From Chloroflexota bacterium (lineage in GTDB: Bacteria; Chloroflexota; Anaerolineae; Promineifilales; Promineifilaceae): a stretch of DNA of 64,000 nucleotides. The stretch spans positions 1-64,000 of the forward strand of contig JACTMP010000082.1 in assembly GCA_014584575.1 (NCBI GenBank). Reading direction: 5' to 3'. Made by a program: the position numbers and the translations under genes. The notes under the pieces were generated by a model. It worked only from the letters and a program-made list of their open reading frames with translations. It was not told the origin of the DNA and searched no databases. Positions 20,794 through 29,187 of the stretch are shown in pieces; position 1 is the stretch's first letter, and each line of letters begins with the position of its first letter.

Positions 20794-23073
20794 TTACTCA
20801 ACCACCTCAACCCACCCAATCGGCCACATATCATTAGCTTGTCGCTCCCCACCCACCACCAATGGCTGCCGTGCGCCCGTTTCGGCGTCATACATGCCAA
20901 TCCAGACCGGGTAACGGCCGTGCGCCAGCCCCACCGGTATCGTCAAATGGTACTGATCGCCAATTACCTCGCCCGCCGCCCAGACGCGGGTGGGGTACTG
21001 CCCGGCAAGCGGCTGGTTGTCCCCCGTTGCCAGCGGTGGCTGCCCCGCCTCCGCCAGATGCACCAATGTGGCTAGATTGGTACCCGGCGGCGACAACACT
21101 TTCCAGGTTATGTCAATTTGCACTGTGTCGCCGGGACGCGCTGTTTCCGGGCTGAGGGCAACGGCCGTAACCACCACCCCGTCCCCCACCTGCGCCAACG
21201 GTGCGCCGCTTTCCGGCCAATCCTCTGGAACTACTTTCACTTCGGCGACGGCCGTGCCCGCCGCCCCATCCGCCAATCGCACAAAAAGACGGGCTAAAAC
21301 GGGGGTCACGGCCGTTTCGTCCAGACGAATCCCCACCCGGTCGGCAATCAGTTCATCCGGCGGCCACAAGTTGGCCGGATATTTGCCCTGCCCGTGATAG
21401 CTGTGATAGTTGCCTAGCAGCGCCAGGTCACGGCCAAACAGTTCTGCCACCAGTTCCGGCGGTTCATTCGGAACCGAATCCGCCTGCCAGTAAAGGGTAA
21501 ACCAGACGGCGTCGCCGGGCACGGCCGTGTCTGTTTCCACCTCTATCCCCACCAACGTCAGCCCTTCGCCCACCGGCATGGATAGCGGCACGGCCGTAGG
21601 CGGCAGCACCGTAACAATGGGCGGCAGGGCATACGCCGGGCGAATGACAAAAAAAGCGCAATACAGGGTAGTCAGCAAAGCCAGCCCCACCGCCAGCCCA
21701 TCCACGCCGCGCCAGCGCCAGCGCGTCAGCCCAAAGGCCAGCGCCAACGCCAGGGGCACAATCGCCGGGAACAGCAGCCGCCCCTGCGCCGCCGGTGTGC
21801 GCAGCATAAAAATCACCAATCCACAATAGACCAGCGCCAGCCAGAGGAAGAGCAAGAGGCCGGGGAACCAGGGGGTGGAGAGAGGAGATTGGGAGATTGG
21901 GAGATTGGGAGATTGGAGATTGGGTGAATCTCTAATCTCCAATCTCCAATCTCTTTGGCTTTGCCTGCTGCGCCACCCGACCCATACACCCAGCACGGCC
22001 GTGCCCACAATCCCCGCCCACACCGCATATACCCAGGCGGGGGCCAGCAAGTTAAACCAGCCAAAGACGGCAAACAGGGAGCGCACCAACCCACCCGTTT
22101 CGCCTAATACCTGCCAGAGCGTGTACTCTCGGTCCCCTTCCGCCAGCCGGATAAACGGTTCCGTGGCCGTAAAGTCGCCATACAACTGTTGGTTGCGCAG
22201 CCAGAGCCAACCGGCAATGAACAAGGTAGGCAGGATGACAAACACGGCCGTTTGCCACCCCCACGTCCAGACATCCGATTTTTTCAAAAAATCGGATGTC
22301 TTCAAAGCGCGCAAAAAGAGAAAGCCAACGGCATAAACCAGCAGCAACAGTCCCGCATTTTTGGTCAGCGCCGCCAGGCCACAGGTGATGCCCACCAGCA
22401 GCAGGCGCGGCCAGGTCGCCGGGTGATACCAGAGCCAGAGCAACTGCCACAGCGCCAACGACGCCAGCAAAATGATGAGTGGGTCATTGCTGATGCTGGC
22501 GTGGACAAAGTTGAACTGGGGCAGGAAGGCGGTTACGGCCGTAGCCAACAGTGCCGGGCGCACATCCTCCGGCCAGAGCAAACGGCCGCAGCCAAAAATG
22601 CACAGCAGCGTACCCAGCCCCATCAATGTGGACATTACCCGCAATAGATGGGCCGCCAGCGCCACCCCTTGCCAGGGAAACGCTTCTTGGCGTGTATGAA
22701 TCACCTGATTCACGTTGGACAAGCGGGCTGCGTCTCCGGCATAAAAAAAGGGGTTCAGCCACACCTGGTCGCGGGCGTTGGCGGTGGAGATAGGCAGGAT
22801 GACGGCCGTGCCCAGCAGATAATACAACGGCGGCTGAGCCGCTTCCTGCGCCAGCCAGGGATCAAAAGGCTCATCCACAAACGGCAGCGCCCGGTTATCC
22901 TTGATGTATTGCACCGTGAAATAGTGCCAATGTTCGTCCGGCGCTTCAAAGAGGGGGTTGACCACGCCGTAAACCAGCGTCACCAACAGGTAGGCGGTGA
23001 GGATGAGAGCAAGAGGTAATCGGTAATCGGTAATCGGTGATCGGTGATCGGTGATTGGTGCTTGCTCATTCAT
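20794..23073 (-). CDS. Membrane glycosyltransferase (GT39/DUF2142-like)
   Basis: 759 residues. After a short polar start there are about ten transmembrane helices (from about residue 18 to 460), with the family motif FEAPDEHWHYFTVQYI in the first loop, where GT-C enzymes keep their catalytic acidic pair. The C-terminal 270 residues are soluble and beta-rich, probably extracytoplasmic. Such enzymes move sugars from polyprenyl-phosphate carriers to proteins or lipids. Residues about 374-397 (RDWRLEIRDS..NLQSPNLPIS) are encoded by a hairpin repeat inserted in frame, and the first residues (ITDHRSPITDYR) also come from a word repeat, so the true start may be slightly downstream. Confidence 0.82.
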   Translation of the reverse strand: MNEQAPITDHRSPITDYRLPLALILTAYLLVTLVYGVVNPLFEAPDEHWHYFTVQYIKDNRALPFVDEPFDPWLAQEAAQPPLYYLLGTAVILPISTANARDQVWLNPFFYAGDAARLSNVNQVIHTRQEAFPWQGVALAAHLLRVMSTLMGLGTLLCIFGCGRLLWPEDVRPALLATAVTAFLPQFNFVHASISNDPLIILLASLALWQLLWLWYHPATWPRLLLVGITCGLAALTKNAGLLLLVYAVGFLFLRALKTSDFLKKSDVWTWGWQTAVFVILPTLFIAGWLWLRNQQLYGDFTATEPFIRLAEGDREYTLWQVLGETGGLVRSLFAVFGWFNLLAPAWVYAVWAGIVGTAVLGVWVGWRSRQSQRDWRLEIRDSPNLQSPNLPISQSPLSTPWFPGLLLFLWLALVYCGLVIFMLRTPAAQGRLLFPAIVPLALALAFGLTRWRWRGVDGLAVGLALLTTLYCAFFVIRPAYALPPIVTVLPPTAVPLSMPVGEGLTLVGIEVETDTAVPGDAVWFTLYWQADSVPNEPPELVAELFGRDLALLGNYHSYHGQGKYPANLWPPDELIADRVGIRLDETAVTPVLARLFVRLADGAAGTAVAEVKVVPEDWPESGAPLAQVGDGVVVTAVALSPETARPGDTVQIDITWKVLSPPGTNLATLVHLAEAGQPPLATGDNQPLAGQYPTRVWAAGEVIGDQYHLTIPVGLAHGRYPVWIGMYDAETGARQPLVVGGERQANDMWPIGWVEVVE
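21882..21955. repeat. GAGATTGG-type word hairpin inside a coding region
   Basis: Four or more AGATTGGG units are mirrored by AATCTCTAATCTCCAATCTC. It is nearly the same as the intergenic elements at 20343-20411 and 27240-27304, yet it lies inside the glycosyltransferase gene, in frame, in a loop between predicted membrane helices. Confidence 0.8.
23015..23060. repeat. GGTAATCGGTGATCGG tandem word repeat
   Basis: Seven or so degenerate 7-8 bp units (GGTAATC, GGTGATC) at the 5' end of the glycosyltransferase gene. Related words occur at 1331-1368 upstream of the hybrid kinase. Confidence 0.65.
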
Positions 23074-23178
23074 TAGTCAGATAGTGGATTACGGACTTCA
23101 GTCTACAACGGATAGGGGAAATAACGGATTGCTCGACAGAATTATTCGTTTATTTCTGAATCCGATGTAGTTATCGGA

Positions 23179-23727
23179 TTACGCTCTATAAACCGAGGAA
23201 TTCAGTTCGGCAATGTAGGGTAGGGTGCGGAAGCGTTCGGCGTAATCCAGGCCATACCCCACCACCCACACATCCGGGATTTCAAAACCGAGGTAGTCTA
23301 CGGGGAAAGCCGCATGGTTGCGTTCTTTGCGCACCAGCGCGCAGGTTTTCAGCGAGGCCGGCTGCCGTCCTTGCAGCGTATCTACCAGGTAGCTCAGGGT
23401 CAGACCTTTATCCACAATGTCTTCTACAATCAGAACATGCTCACCCTCGATGGGATCGCGCAAATCCATCACCAGCCGCACCGCGCCAGATTCAGCGCCC
23501 GCTTTGCCGTAGCTGGACAGGGCCATAAAATCCACCACATGAGGAATGGTGAGATGGCGGCACAGGTCGGCCAGGAATATAAACGCGCCTTTGAGGACGC
23601 CCACCACATAGAGCCGTTCTACACCGGCATAATCGGCCGAAATTTGCTGCGCCAGTTCCAAAACGTGCTGTTGAATGGTGACTTCCGAAACAAGAATACG
23701 AGTCAGGTCAGGGTGTAATGGGTTCAT
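23179..23727 (-). CDS. hpt: Hypoxanthine phosphoribosyltransferase
   Basis: 182 residues, normal length. The PRPP-binding loop is IVEDIVDKGLTL, the flexible-loop region contains LSSYGK and the C-terminal part has VVGYGLDYAERFRTLPYI, all typical of HPRT. It salvages hypoxanthine and guanine to IMP and GMP in the cytosol. Start 23727 matches family N-termini. There is no Shine-Dalgarno sequence, and a TATAAT lies only 7 bp upstream, so the mRNA may be leaderless. Confidence 0.94.
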   Translation of the reverse strand: MNPLHPDLTRILVSEVTIQQHVLELAQQISADYAGVERLYVVGVLKGAFIFLADLCRHLTIPHVVDFMALSSYGKAGAESGAVRLVMDLRDPIEGEHVLIVEDIVDKGLTLSYLVDTLQGRQPASLKTCALVRKERNHAAFPVDYLGFEIPDVWVVGYGLDYAERFRTLPYIAELNSSVYRA

Positions 23728-23733
23728 GGGGTC

Positions 23734-23739
23734 ATTATA
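23734..23739 (-). promoter_or_regulatory. -10 box for a possibly leaderless hpt transcript
   Basis: A perfect TATAAT on the minus strand ends 7 bp before the hpt ATG, so transcription would begin at or very near the start codon. No -35 consensus is seen. Confidence 0.4.
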
Positions 23740-23920
23740 CCGCAACGGCCGTCTCACCTCCCAGAGCATCCACCAGTTTGGCAGCGCCACCTCCCACCCC
23801 GCATCACCCCACTACGACGACCAGGCCCCCCTCTTTGCCAACCGCCAGCTCAAACCGGTCTGGCTGCCGGAAGCAGAAATCCGCGCCCACCTGGAACGGG
23901 AATATCGCCCAGGCGAATGA
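23738..23920 (+). pseudogene. C-terminal scar of a penicillin acylase family gene
   Basis: The open frame encodes SQSIHQFGSATSHPASPHY followed by DDQAPLFANRQLKPVWLP and ends in a normal stop. This matches the conserved C-terminus of penicillin amidase/acyl-homoserine lactone acylase proteins (GQSG.P.SPHY.DQ.PLW...Y.P). The other some 700 residues of the family are missing; the frame merges into the hpt promoter region. I infer a deletion that removed the body of the gene. Confidence 0.72.
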
Positions 23921-23955
23921 CAAATTGGGGCGGGCACAAGGCCCGCCCCTCCAAT

Positions 23956-24315
23956 TTATGATTCAACCCAGGCCCAGGCAGCGTCGCGGTCGGCCGTATG
24001 GAAGAATTGGGCTTCACGGGCATAGAAAGGGTCGGCTACGGCCGTGAGCCACTTTTGCCACGTTTTATCCCCCACAATCGCCAACTTCTCAATTTTCTTG
24101 CGAAAGTCATGCCCAAACTTCAGGTCTGCGCCCCAGGCTTTCACTTCTTCCCCCTCTATCGCTTCCAAATCGAGCAGCAGCCGCAGTGAACCAGCTTCGG
24201 CCACCACCTGCTCCGCTTCCGCTACCAGAACGGCATAATCTTCCTTGACAATCTTGCCCACAGCCCGGAAGCCTAACGTGTTGCCGGTGCTTTCATTCAT
24301 TTTCTCAATCATCAT
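23956..24315 (-). CDS. SpoIIAA-like / STAS-fold protein
   Basis: About 119 residues resembling the SpoIIAA-like family (formerly DUF3478): an N-terminal beta-hairpin (LGFRAVGKIVKEDYAVLV), a central strand-helix with LRLLLDLEAIEGEEVKAW and a C-terminal block (KLAIVGDKTWQKWLTAVADPF). The fold resembles lipid-binding SEC14/STAS domains; function is unknown. Double ATG (24315/24312) after GAGGAGCG. It lies downstream of the P-type ATPase in the same direction, with a hairpin in the gap upstream. Confidence 0.82.
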   Translation of the reverse strand: MMIEKMNESTGNTLGFRAVGKIVKEDYAVLVAEAEQVVAEAGSLRLLLDLEAIEGEEVKAWGADLKFGHDFRKKIEKLAIVGDKTWQKWLTAVADPFYAREAQFFHTADRDAAWAWVES

Positions 24316-24330
24316 CACGCTCCTCTGAAA

Positions 24331-24398
24331 GTAATCCACAGACTGCACAGATTTCACAGATGCAAAAATCTGCGTTATCTGTGTAATCTGTGGATTTT
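24331..24398. repeat. AATCCACAGATTACACAGATAA-type hairpin (word family)
   Basis: GTAATCCACAGACTGCACAG pairs with CTGTGTAATCTGTGGATT around GATTTCACAGATGCAAAAATC. It stands upstream of the SpoIIAA-like gene and downstream of the ATPase gene. Confidence 0.75.
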
Positions 24399-24436
24399 CA
24401 TTTATCACTGGTGGGTTGCTGCCCGTGTCGTCTCCT

Positions 24437-27217
24437 TTATTCATGCCGACGGCGCAAGATGAACTTGACCACTTCATCAACCAATAACAGGGCAAAGGCC
24501 ACGGCAATACAAATCAGCCATTGATTGCCATTCAGCGAAATGACGCCCAAGACGCGCTGCAAGAAGCCCAACTCCGTACCCAACAGGATAAACAGCAGGG
24601 ACAGGCCATACAACTGCAACTGCCGCCGGTCGGCTACCGTGTCACGGACGAAGACGGTGCCAAATTCGGAGCGGGCGCTGAGGCCAAGCGTCACGTTGAA
24701 CAGCGAGAAGACCACAAACCCCATGGTTGCCGCCAGCACCACATCAGTGGCTTCATAGGTTGTCTCTATTACCAGTGTGCCAATGGCAATCAAGACACCG
24801 GTAAAGATGAGGCGTGCCCATTGGGAACGGGAGAGGACGGGCTGGCTCAACGGCCGTGGCTTGCGGTCCATCAATCCCGGCGACGGTTTATCAAACCCCA
24901 ACGCAATAGCGATGGGCACCTGGATGAGGAAGTTGATATACAACACCACCAGCGTTTGGAAGGGGACGCCGCCCAAAATGAAGAAGAGCGACGCGCCCAG
25001 GTAGCTGATGATGAAAGCTGACAGCATCCCCATCTGGAAGCGGATATATTTGGCCAGATTATCGTAGATGGCACGGCCGTATTCCACGGCCTTCACAATC
25101 GTAGCAAAGTTATCATCCGTCAGAATCATTACCGCCGCCTCTTTGGAGACCTCCGTGCCGGTGATGCCCATGGCCACGCCAATGTCTGCTTTTTTCAGGG
25201 CGGGGGCGTCATTCACGCCGTCACCGGTCATGGCGACGATGTTTTCTTTGCGTTGCAGCAAATCCACCAGCCGAATCTTGTCTTCCGGGGCTACACGGGC
25301 AATCACGCCAATGTCCGGCAATTTCTGCATGAGTTCCTCGTCTGGTATGGCCGCAAATTGTGCCCCGGTGAGCGCCTCTCCTTCAATGCCCAATTGATGA
25401 CCGATGGCCGCGGCTGTCACGGCATGGTCGCCGGTGATCATGCGCACCTGAATGCCCGCGCTGTGGCATTTGGCAATGGCGTCCTTCGCTTCGGCGCGTG
25501 GCGGATCCACAATACCCACCATCGTCATCAGCGTCAGGCCGTTGATCAGGTCAATCAGCTTGCCTTTGGGGTCAAAGGTTTGCGGGTCAAAATCTTTATA
25601 GGCCACCACCATCACCCGTTCGCCGGCCGCCGCCATGCGATCATTTTCGGCCAGCGCCAGGTGGCGATTCTCTTCGGTTACGGCCGCCGTGCCCCCGTCC
25701 GGCAGCCAGTACGAACCGCCCCGCGCAATCAGCACATCGGGCGCGCCTTTAACAAAAGCCCGCACCACCGGTTTGCCATTGGCATCCTTCATGTTGTGGA
25801 AGGTCGCCATGAATTTGTAGTCGGAATCAAAGGGGACTTCGGCTACACGCGGGTACATTTCACGGGCGGCGTCTACGCTGACGCCGCCTTTTTCCGCCAG
25901 GACAATGAGCGCACCTTCGGTAGGATCGCCGATGAGGGCTTCGCCGTCTAGCCGGGCGTCGGCGCACAGCGCCATGCCTAACATTACCGGTTCCAGATCA
26001 ATTTTGGCCCCACCCGCACTCTTGATTTGTCCTTCGGTGGAGTAGGGTGCTGTCCCTTTTTGCCAGGGCTGCCCGGCCGCCAGACCGCGTGTTAGTTGCA
26101 GTTCGCCCGCTGTGCCATACCCTTCGCCCGTCACCCGGTAGCGGTTTTGGCCGGGTATGGAGAATTCAACGGCCGTCATCTTGTTCAGCGTCAGCGTGCC
26201 GGTTTTGTCCGAGCAAATGGCCGACACCGATCCCAATGTTTCCACCGAGGGCAGTCGTTTGACGATGGCGTTATGCCCGGCCAGGACGCGCGTACCCATC
26301 GAATACATGGTGGTGACAACGGCGGGCATACCGGTGGGAATGGCGGAAATTGCCAAAGCGATACCGGCCAGGAAAATGGCGTCAAACTCCTGCCCCTGCG
26401 ACAGCCCCAGGAACATCATCAATAAAAAGGTGATACCGGCTAAACCGGCGATAACGACAACCAGGCGATCCAACTGCTTTTGCAGCGGCGTTTTGTCCGC
26501 TTCGGTCTTGTTCAGCAGGTCGGCGATGTGCCCCATCTCCGTCGCCATGCCGGTGGTGGTGACGATCATCTCGCCCCGACCGCGCGTGACGGCCGTGTTC
26601 ATATAGGCCATGCAGTGTCGGTCGCCCAAGGGTACTTCGTCTTTGGTAATCGCTTCGGTGTCTTTGGACGAGGCCACGCTTTCGCCGGTCAGGGCCGCTT
26701 CTTCAATTTCGACGGTGGCGGTGACAAAGAGACGGCCGTCGGCCGGCACCCGATTCCCCGCCTCCATCAACACAATATCGCCCGGCACCAGTTGTTCGGC
26801 GTCAATCTCCACCGCCTGCCCATCGCGGCGCACCCGGGCGATGTTTTTCATCATCTTTTCCAACGCCGCCAGGCTGGCTTCTGCTTTGGATTCCTGATTC
26901 AGCCCCAGGACGGCGTTAAAAACCGTCAGCACCAGGAGCAAGATGGTGGTGCTCCACTCTTGCGTAAAAATCTGGTTGACCACGGCCGCGCCCACCAGCA
27001 GAATTTGCATGAAATCCTGGTATTGGCGCAAAAACGCTTGCCAGCCCGGCTCTTTGGCCTTCCCCGCCAGTTTGTTTGGCCCATACTGCTGGGCGCGTTG
27101 TTGCGCTTCGGCCGTGCTTAGACCCTTTGCCGGGTCCACCTGAAGCTGTTTCGCCACCTCCTCGGCCGTCATGGTATACCATTTGGGTTGGGTGTCAGTT
27201 GCTGCTGCCATATTCAT
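24437..27217 (-). CDS. P-type cation-transporting ATPase (P2-like) with unusual ion site
   Basis: 926 residues. N-terminal cation ATPase domain, A-domain TGES loop (EEAALTGESVASS), phosphorylation motif ICSDKTGTLTLNKM, nucleotide-domain KGAPD, and hinge TGDGVNDAPALKKADIG, with ten predicted membrane helices. The M4 ion-site motif, PEGLP in Ca2+ pumps, reads IPTGMPA, and M6 lacks the usual NxxTD (NFLIQVPIAIALGF). The transported ion therefore cannot be assigned. Start 27217 has AGAGGAG upstream. Followed by the SpoIIAA-like gene and preceded by a ZIP-like permease, which suggests shared metal or ion homeostasis. Confidence 0.93.
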   Translation of the reverse strand: MNMAAATDTQPKWYTMTAEEVAKQLQVDPAKGLSTAEAQQRAQQYGPNKLAGKAKEPGWQAFLRQYQDFMQILLVGAAVVNQIFTQEWSTTILLLVLTVFNAVLGLNQESKAEASLAALEKMMKNIARVRRDGQAVEIDAEQLVPGDIVLMEAGNRVPADGRLFVTATVEIEEAALTGESVASSKDTEAITKDEVPLGDRHCMAYMNTAVTRGRGEMIVTTTGMATEMGHIADLLNKTEADKTPLQKQLDRLVVVIAGLAGITFLLMMFLGLSQGQEFDAIFLAGIALAISAIPTGMPAVVTTMYSMGTRVLAGHNAIVKRLPSVETLGSVSAICSDKTGTLTLNKMTAVEFSIPGQNRYRVTGEGYGTAGELQLTRGLAAGQPWQKGTAPYSTEGQIKSAGGAKIDLEPVMLGMALCADARLDGEALIGDPTEGALIVLAEKGGVSVDAAREMYPRVAEVPFDSDYKFMATFHNMKDANGKPVVRAFVKGAPDVLIARGGSYWLPDGGTAAVTEENRHLALAENDRMAAAGERVMVVAYKDFDPQTFDPKGKLIDLINGLTLMTMVGIVDPPRAEAKDAIAKCHSAGIQVRMITGDHAVTAAAIGHQLGIEGEALTGAQFAAIPDEELMQKLPDIGVIARVAPEDKIRLVDLLQRKENIVAMTGDGVNDAPALKKADIGVAMGITGTEVSKEAAVMILTDDNFATIVKAVEYGRAIYDNLAKYIRFQMGMLSAFIISYLGASLFFILGGVPFQTLVVLYINFLIQVPIAIALGFDKPSPGLMDRKPRPLSQPVLSRSQWARLIFTGVLIAIGTLVIETTYEATDVVLAATMGFVVFSLFNVTLGLSARSEFGTVFVRDTVADRRQLQLYGLSLLFILLGTELGFLQRVLGVISLNGNQWLICIAVAFALLLVDEVVKFILRRRHE

Positions 27218-27239
27218 TTTCTCCTCTAAATTCAACTAA

Positions 27240-27304
27240 AGGCTGAGATTAGAGATTGGAGATGAGATATAGGTCAATCTCCAATCTCTAATCTCCAATC
27301 TCCC
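27240..27304. repeat. GAGATTGG-type word hairpin
   Basis: AGATTAGAGATTGGAGAT pairs with ATCTCCAATCTCTAATCT. It occupies the gap between the ZIP-like permease and the P-type ATPase. Confidence 0.8.
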
Positions 27305-27338
27305 TAAAACTAACAATTTCTATCCTTTACTTATCACC

Positions 27339-28055
27339 TTACTGGGCCACCGACAGCACGGCCGCTGCCAGAAATCCCATTACTGTAAAAAGCCCGACCA
27401 GTTTACCACCATGCTCAAATGCTTCCGGCATCATGGCGTCCGCCAGCATGGTGAGCATGGCGCCGGCGGCAAAAGCCTGGGCATACAATCCATCCAGTTC
27501 CGGCCGCTGATGGATAAGAAAATACCCTGCCCCAGCGGAGACCGCCGAAACCAGCACCAGCAGCGCCCACATCCAGAAGATGCGCTGGCGGGTGTATCCG
27601 GCGGCGGCCAGATTGACGGTGCCGGCGACGCCTTCGGGCAGATTGGAGATGAACACGGCCGTGATAAACGCCACATTCACCGCCCCACCCATTGCCAGCC
27701 CAATGCCCAAAATGAGAGATTCCGGCACATTGTCCAGCAGTGTGCCGATAAAAATGGCCGCGCCTGACCCCGTTTGCTCGCCGGTAATATCCTTCCGTTC
27801 CGCGCCGCCACGTCTGTCTACCAGCCAATCGCCCACAAAAAAAGCCAGCGCACCCAGGGCAAACGCCAGCGCCATGCCCCGGCCCACCAGCGCCGATTCC
27901 GGCACCAGTTCATAGGCAATGGCGCTTATCAACGCCCCCGCGCCAACGCCCATGATCATGCCAATCGTGCGGTTAGACAGACCACGATTCGCCAGCAAAT
28001 ACCCTACCAACAAGGAGGTGGCCGCCAGACCGCCCCACAACATGGCTGTGAGCAT
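27339..28055 (-). CDS. ZIP-like metal permease (copy 1)
   Basis: 238 residues with about eight transmembrane helices, small-residue-rich. GxGAGALISAIAYELVPE at the end of helix 2 and DNVPESLILGIGLAMGG in helix 4 are the typical ZIP metal-site motifs (N/D-x-x-E). ZIP proteins import Zn, Fe or Mn by facilitated diffusion. A paralog with the same layout lies at 33381-34121. The start at 28055 has a weak ribosome site; 28043 is an alternative. Confidence 0.85.
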   Translation of the reverse strand: MLTAMLWGGLAATSLLVGYLLANRGLSNRTIGMIMGVGAGALISAIAYELVPESALVGRGMALAFALGALAFFVGDWLVDRRGGAERKDITGEQTGSGAAIFIGTLLDNVPESLILGIGLAMGGAVNVAFITAVFISNLPEGVAGTVNLAAAGYTRQRIFWMWALLVLVSAVSAGAGYFLIHQRPELDGLYAQAFAAGAMLTMLADAMMPEAFEHGGKLVGLFTVMGFLAAAVLSVAQ

Positions 28056-28071
28056 AGATACTTTGTATTTT

Positions 28072-28145
28072 GAGATTAGGAGGCTCGAGATCAGGAGATT
28101 GGTTTTGGCAACAATCTCTTAGTCTCTCAATCCCCTAATCTCAAT
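28072..28145. repeat. GAGATTAGGAG-type word hairpin
   Basis: GAGATTAGGAGGCTCGAGATCAGGAGATTG is mirrored, imperfectly, by CAATCTCTTAGTCTCTCAAT (then CCCCTAATCTC). It ends at the ppk2 stop codon. Confidence 0.75.
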
Positions 28146-29008
28146 CAATATACCTCCGGCACATACCGGTACGCATAATCCGGTTCCACGTAATCCCCTT
28201 TTGGCTGGCGTTTGGGGAACTTCACCGGTTCGCGGGGCACTTCTTCGTAGGGCACCACACTGAGCAGGTGCGAAATGCAGTTCAGGCGCGCCCGGCGTTT
28301 GTCGTTGCCGTCCACCACATGCCAGGGGCTGTCGTCGGTATCGGTGGCGGCAAACATGGCGTCACGCGCCCGTGAGTAATCGTACCAATGGCTGTAGCTT
28401 TTCAAATCCATGGGGGTGAGTTTCCAGATTTTACGGCCGTCGTCATCACGTGCCTTTAAGCGCAATGTCTGGTTTTCCATACTCACTTCCAGCCAATACT
28501 TGATCAGAATCACACCAGATTGGATGATGGCCCGTTCTACCGGGGCGGCATATTTCAGGAAGTATTCCACCTGCTCTTCTGTCGCAAAACCCATCACCCG
28601 CTCCACGCCGGCCCGGTTGTACCAGCTACGGTCAAAGATCACCACTTCCCCGGCGGCCGGTAAATAGGGCATGTAGCGCTGGAAATACATCTGCGACTTT
28701 TCCCGTTCGGTTGGCGCAGACAAGGCCACCACCTTGAAAACACGTGGGCTGGTGCGTTCGGTAATGCGCTTGATGACGCCGCCCTTTCCGGCCGTGTCCC
28801 GCCCTTCAAACACGATGCACACCTTCGCCCCGGTGTATTTCACCCACTCCTGCATTTTGACCAACTCCTCCTGGAGCGGCCGCATCTTCTTTTCAAACTC
28901 CTTGTTGGAAAGAGGTTCAGAGGAGGCAACCTCAACGGAGGCAACCTCAGCCACCACCTCCTTCTCCTTTCCCTTCTTGCCCTTCTTTTTGCCCTTTTCC
29001 TTTGCCAT
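28145..29008 (-). CDS. ppk2: Polyphosphate kinase 2 (PPK2) family protein
   Basis: 287 residues. After a Lys-rich low-complexity N-terminus (residues 2-18) comes the PPK2 domain: Walker A RDTAGKGGVIKRITE, lid arginines, Walker B-like VIFDRSWYNRAGVERVMGF, and WKLTPMDLKSYSHWYDYSRA. Enzymes of this type move phosphate between polyphosphate and nucleotides; the single-domain form suggests phosphorylation of NDPs or NMPs. AAGGAGGC precedes ATG 29008. Located next to the arginine deiminase genes, it may add a second ATP-regenerating route during energy stress (inference). Confidence 0.93.
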   Translation of the reverse strand: MAKEKGKKKGKKGKEKEVVAEVASVEVASSEPLSNKEFEKKMRPLQEELVKMQEWVKYTGAKVCIVFEGRDTAGKGGVIKRITERTSPRVFKVVALSAPTEREKSQMYFQRYMPYLPAAGEVVIFDRSWYNRAGVERVMGFATEEQVEYFLKYAAPVERAIIQSGVILIKYWLEVSMENQTLRLKARDDDGRKIWKLTPMDLKSYSHWYDYSRARDAMFAATDTDDSPWHVVDGNDKRRARLNCISHLLSVVPYEEVPREPVKFPKRQPKGDYVEPDYAYRYVPEVY

Positions 29009-29032
29009 ATCCGCCTCCTTGCAAATATCTTA

Positions 29033-29088
29033 GAGGAGTGGGCATCCTCAGATGCCCACCTGTTCGCATCTGAGGATGCGAACTCCTC
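29033..29088. repeat. Three-way-junction element with complementary loops (copy 1)
   Basis: An outer stem GAGGAGT/ACTCCTC encloses two hairpins: GTGGGCAT-CCTCAG-ATGCCCAC and GTTCGCAT-CTGAGG-ATGCGAAC. The two 6-nt loops are exact reverse complements and could pair with each other. It lies upstream of ppk2. Confidence 0.75.
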
Positions 29089-29120
29089 CGTCTATTTCGA
29101 TCTACCGATAATAATCAGAA

Positions 29121-29178
29121 GAGTGGAGTGGGCATCCTCAGTTGCCCACCAGTTCGCATCCTCAGATGCGAACTCCTC
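29121..29178. repeat. Three-way-junction element (copy 2, one loop inverted)
   Basis: Same layout as the neighbouring copy: outer GGAGT/ACTCC, hairpin GTGGGCA-TCCTCAGT-TGCCCAC, hairpin GTTCGCAT-CCTCAG-ATGCGAAC. Here both loops read CCTCAG, so the second loop is inverted relative to copy 1. It lies just after the arcA stop. Confidence 0.72.
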
Positions 29179-29187
29179 CATCTTCAA

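Noticed and set aside
24316..24436. Possible riboswitch between the ATPase and SpoIIAA-like genes
   Set aside because: The structure is a simple word-type inverted repeat with no known riboswitch core.
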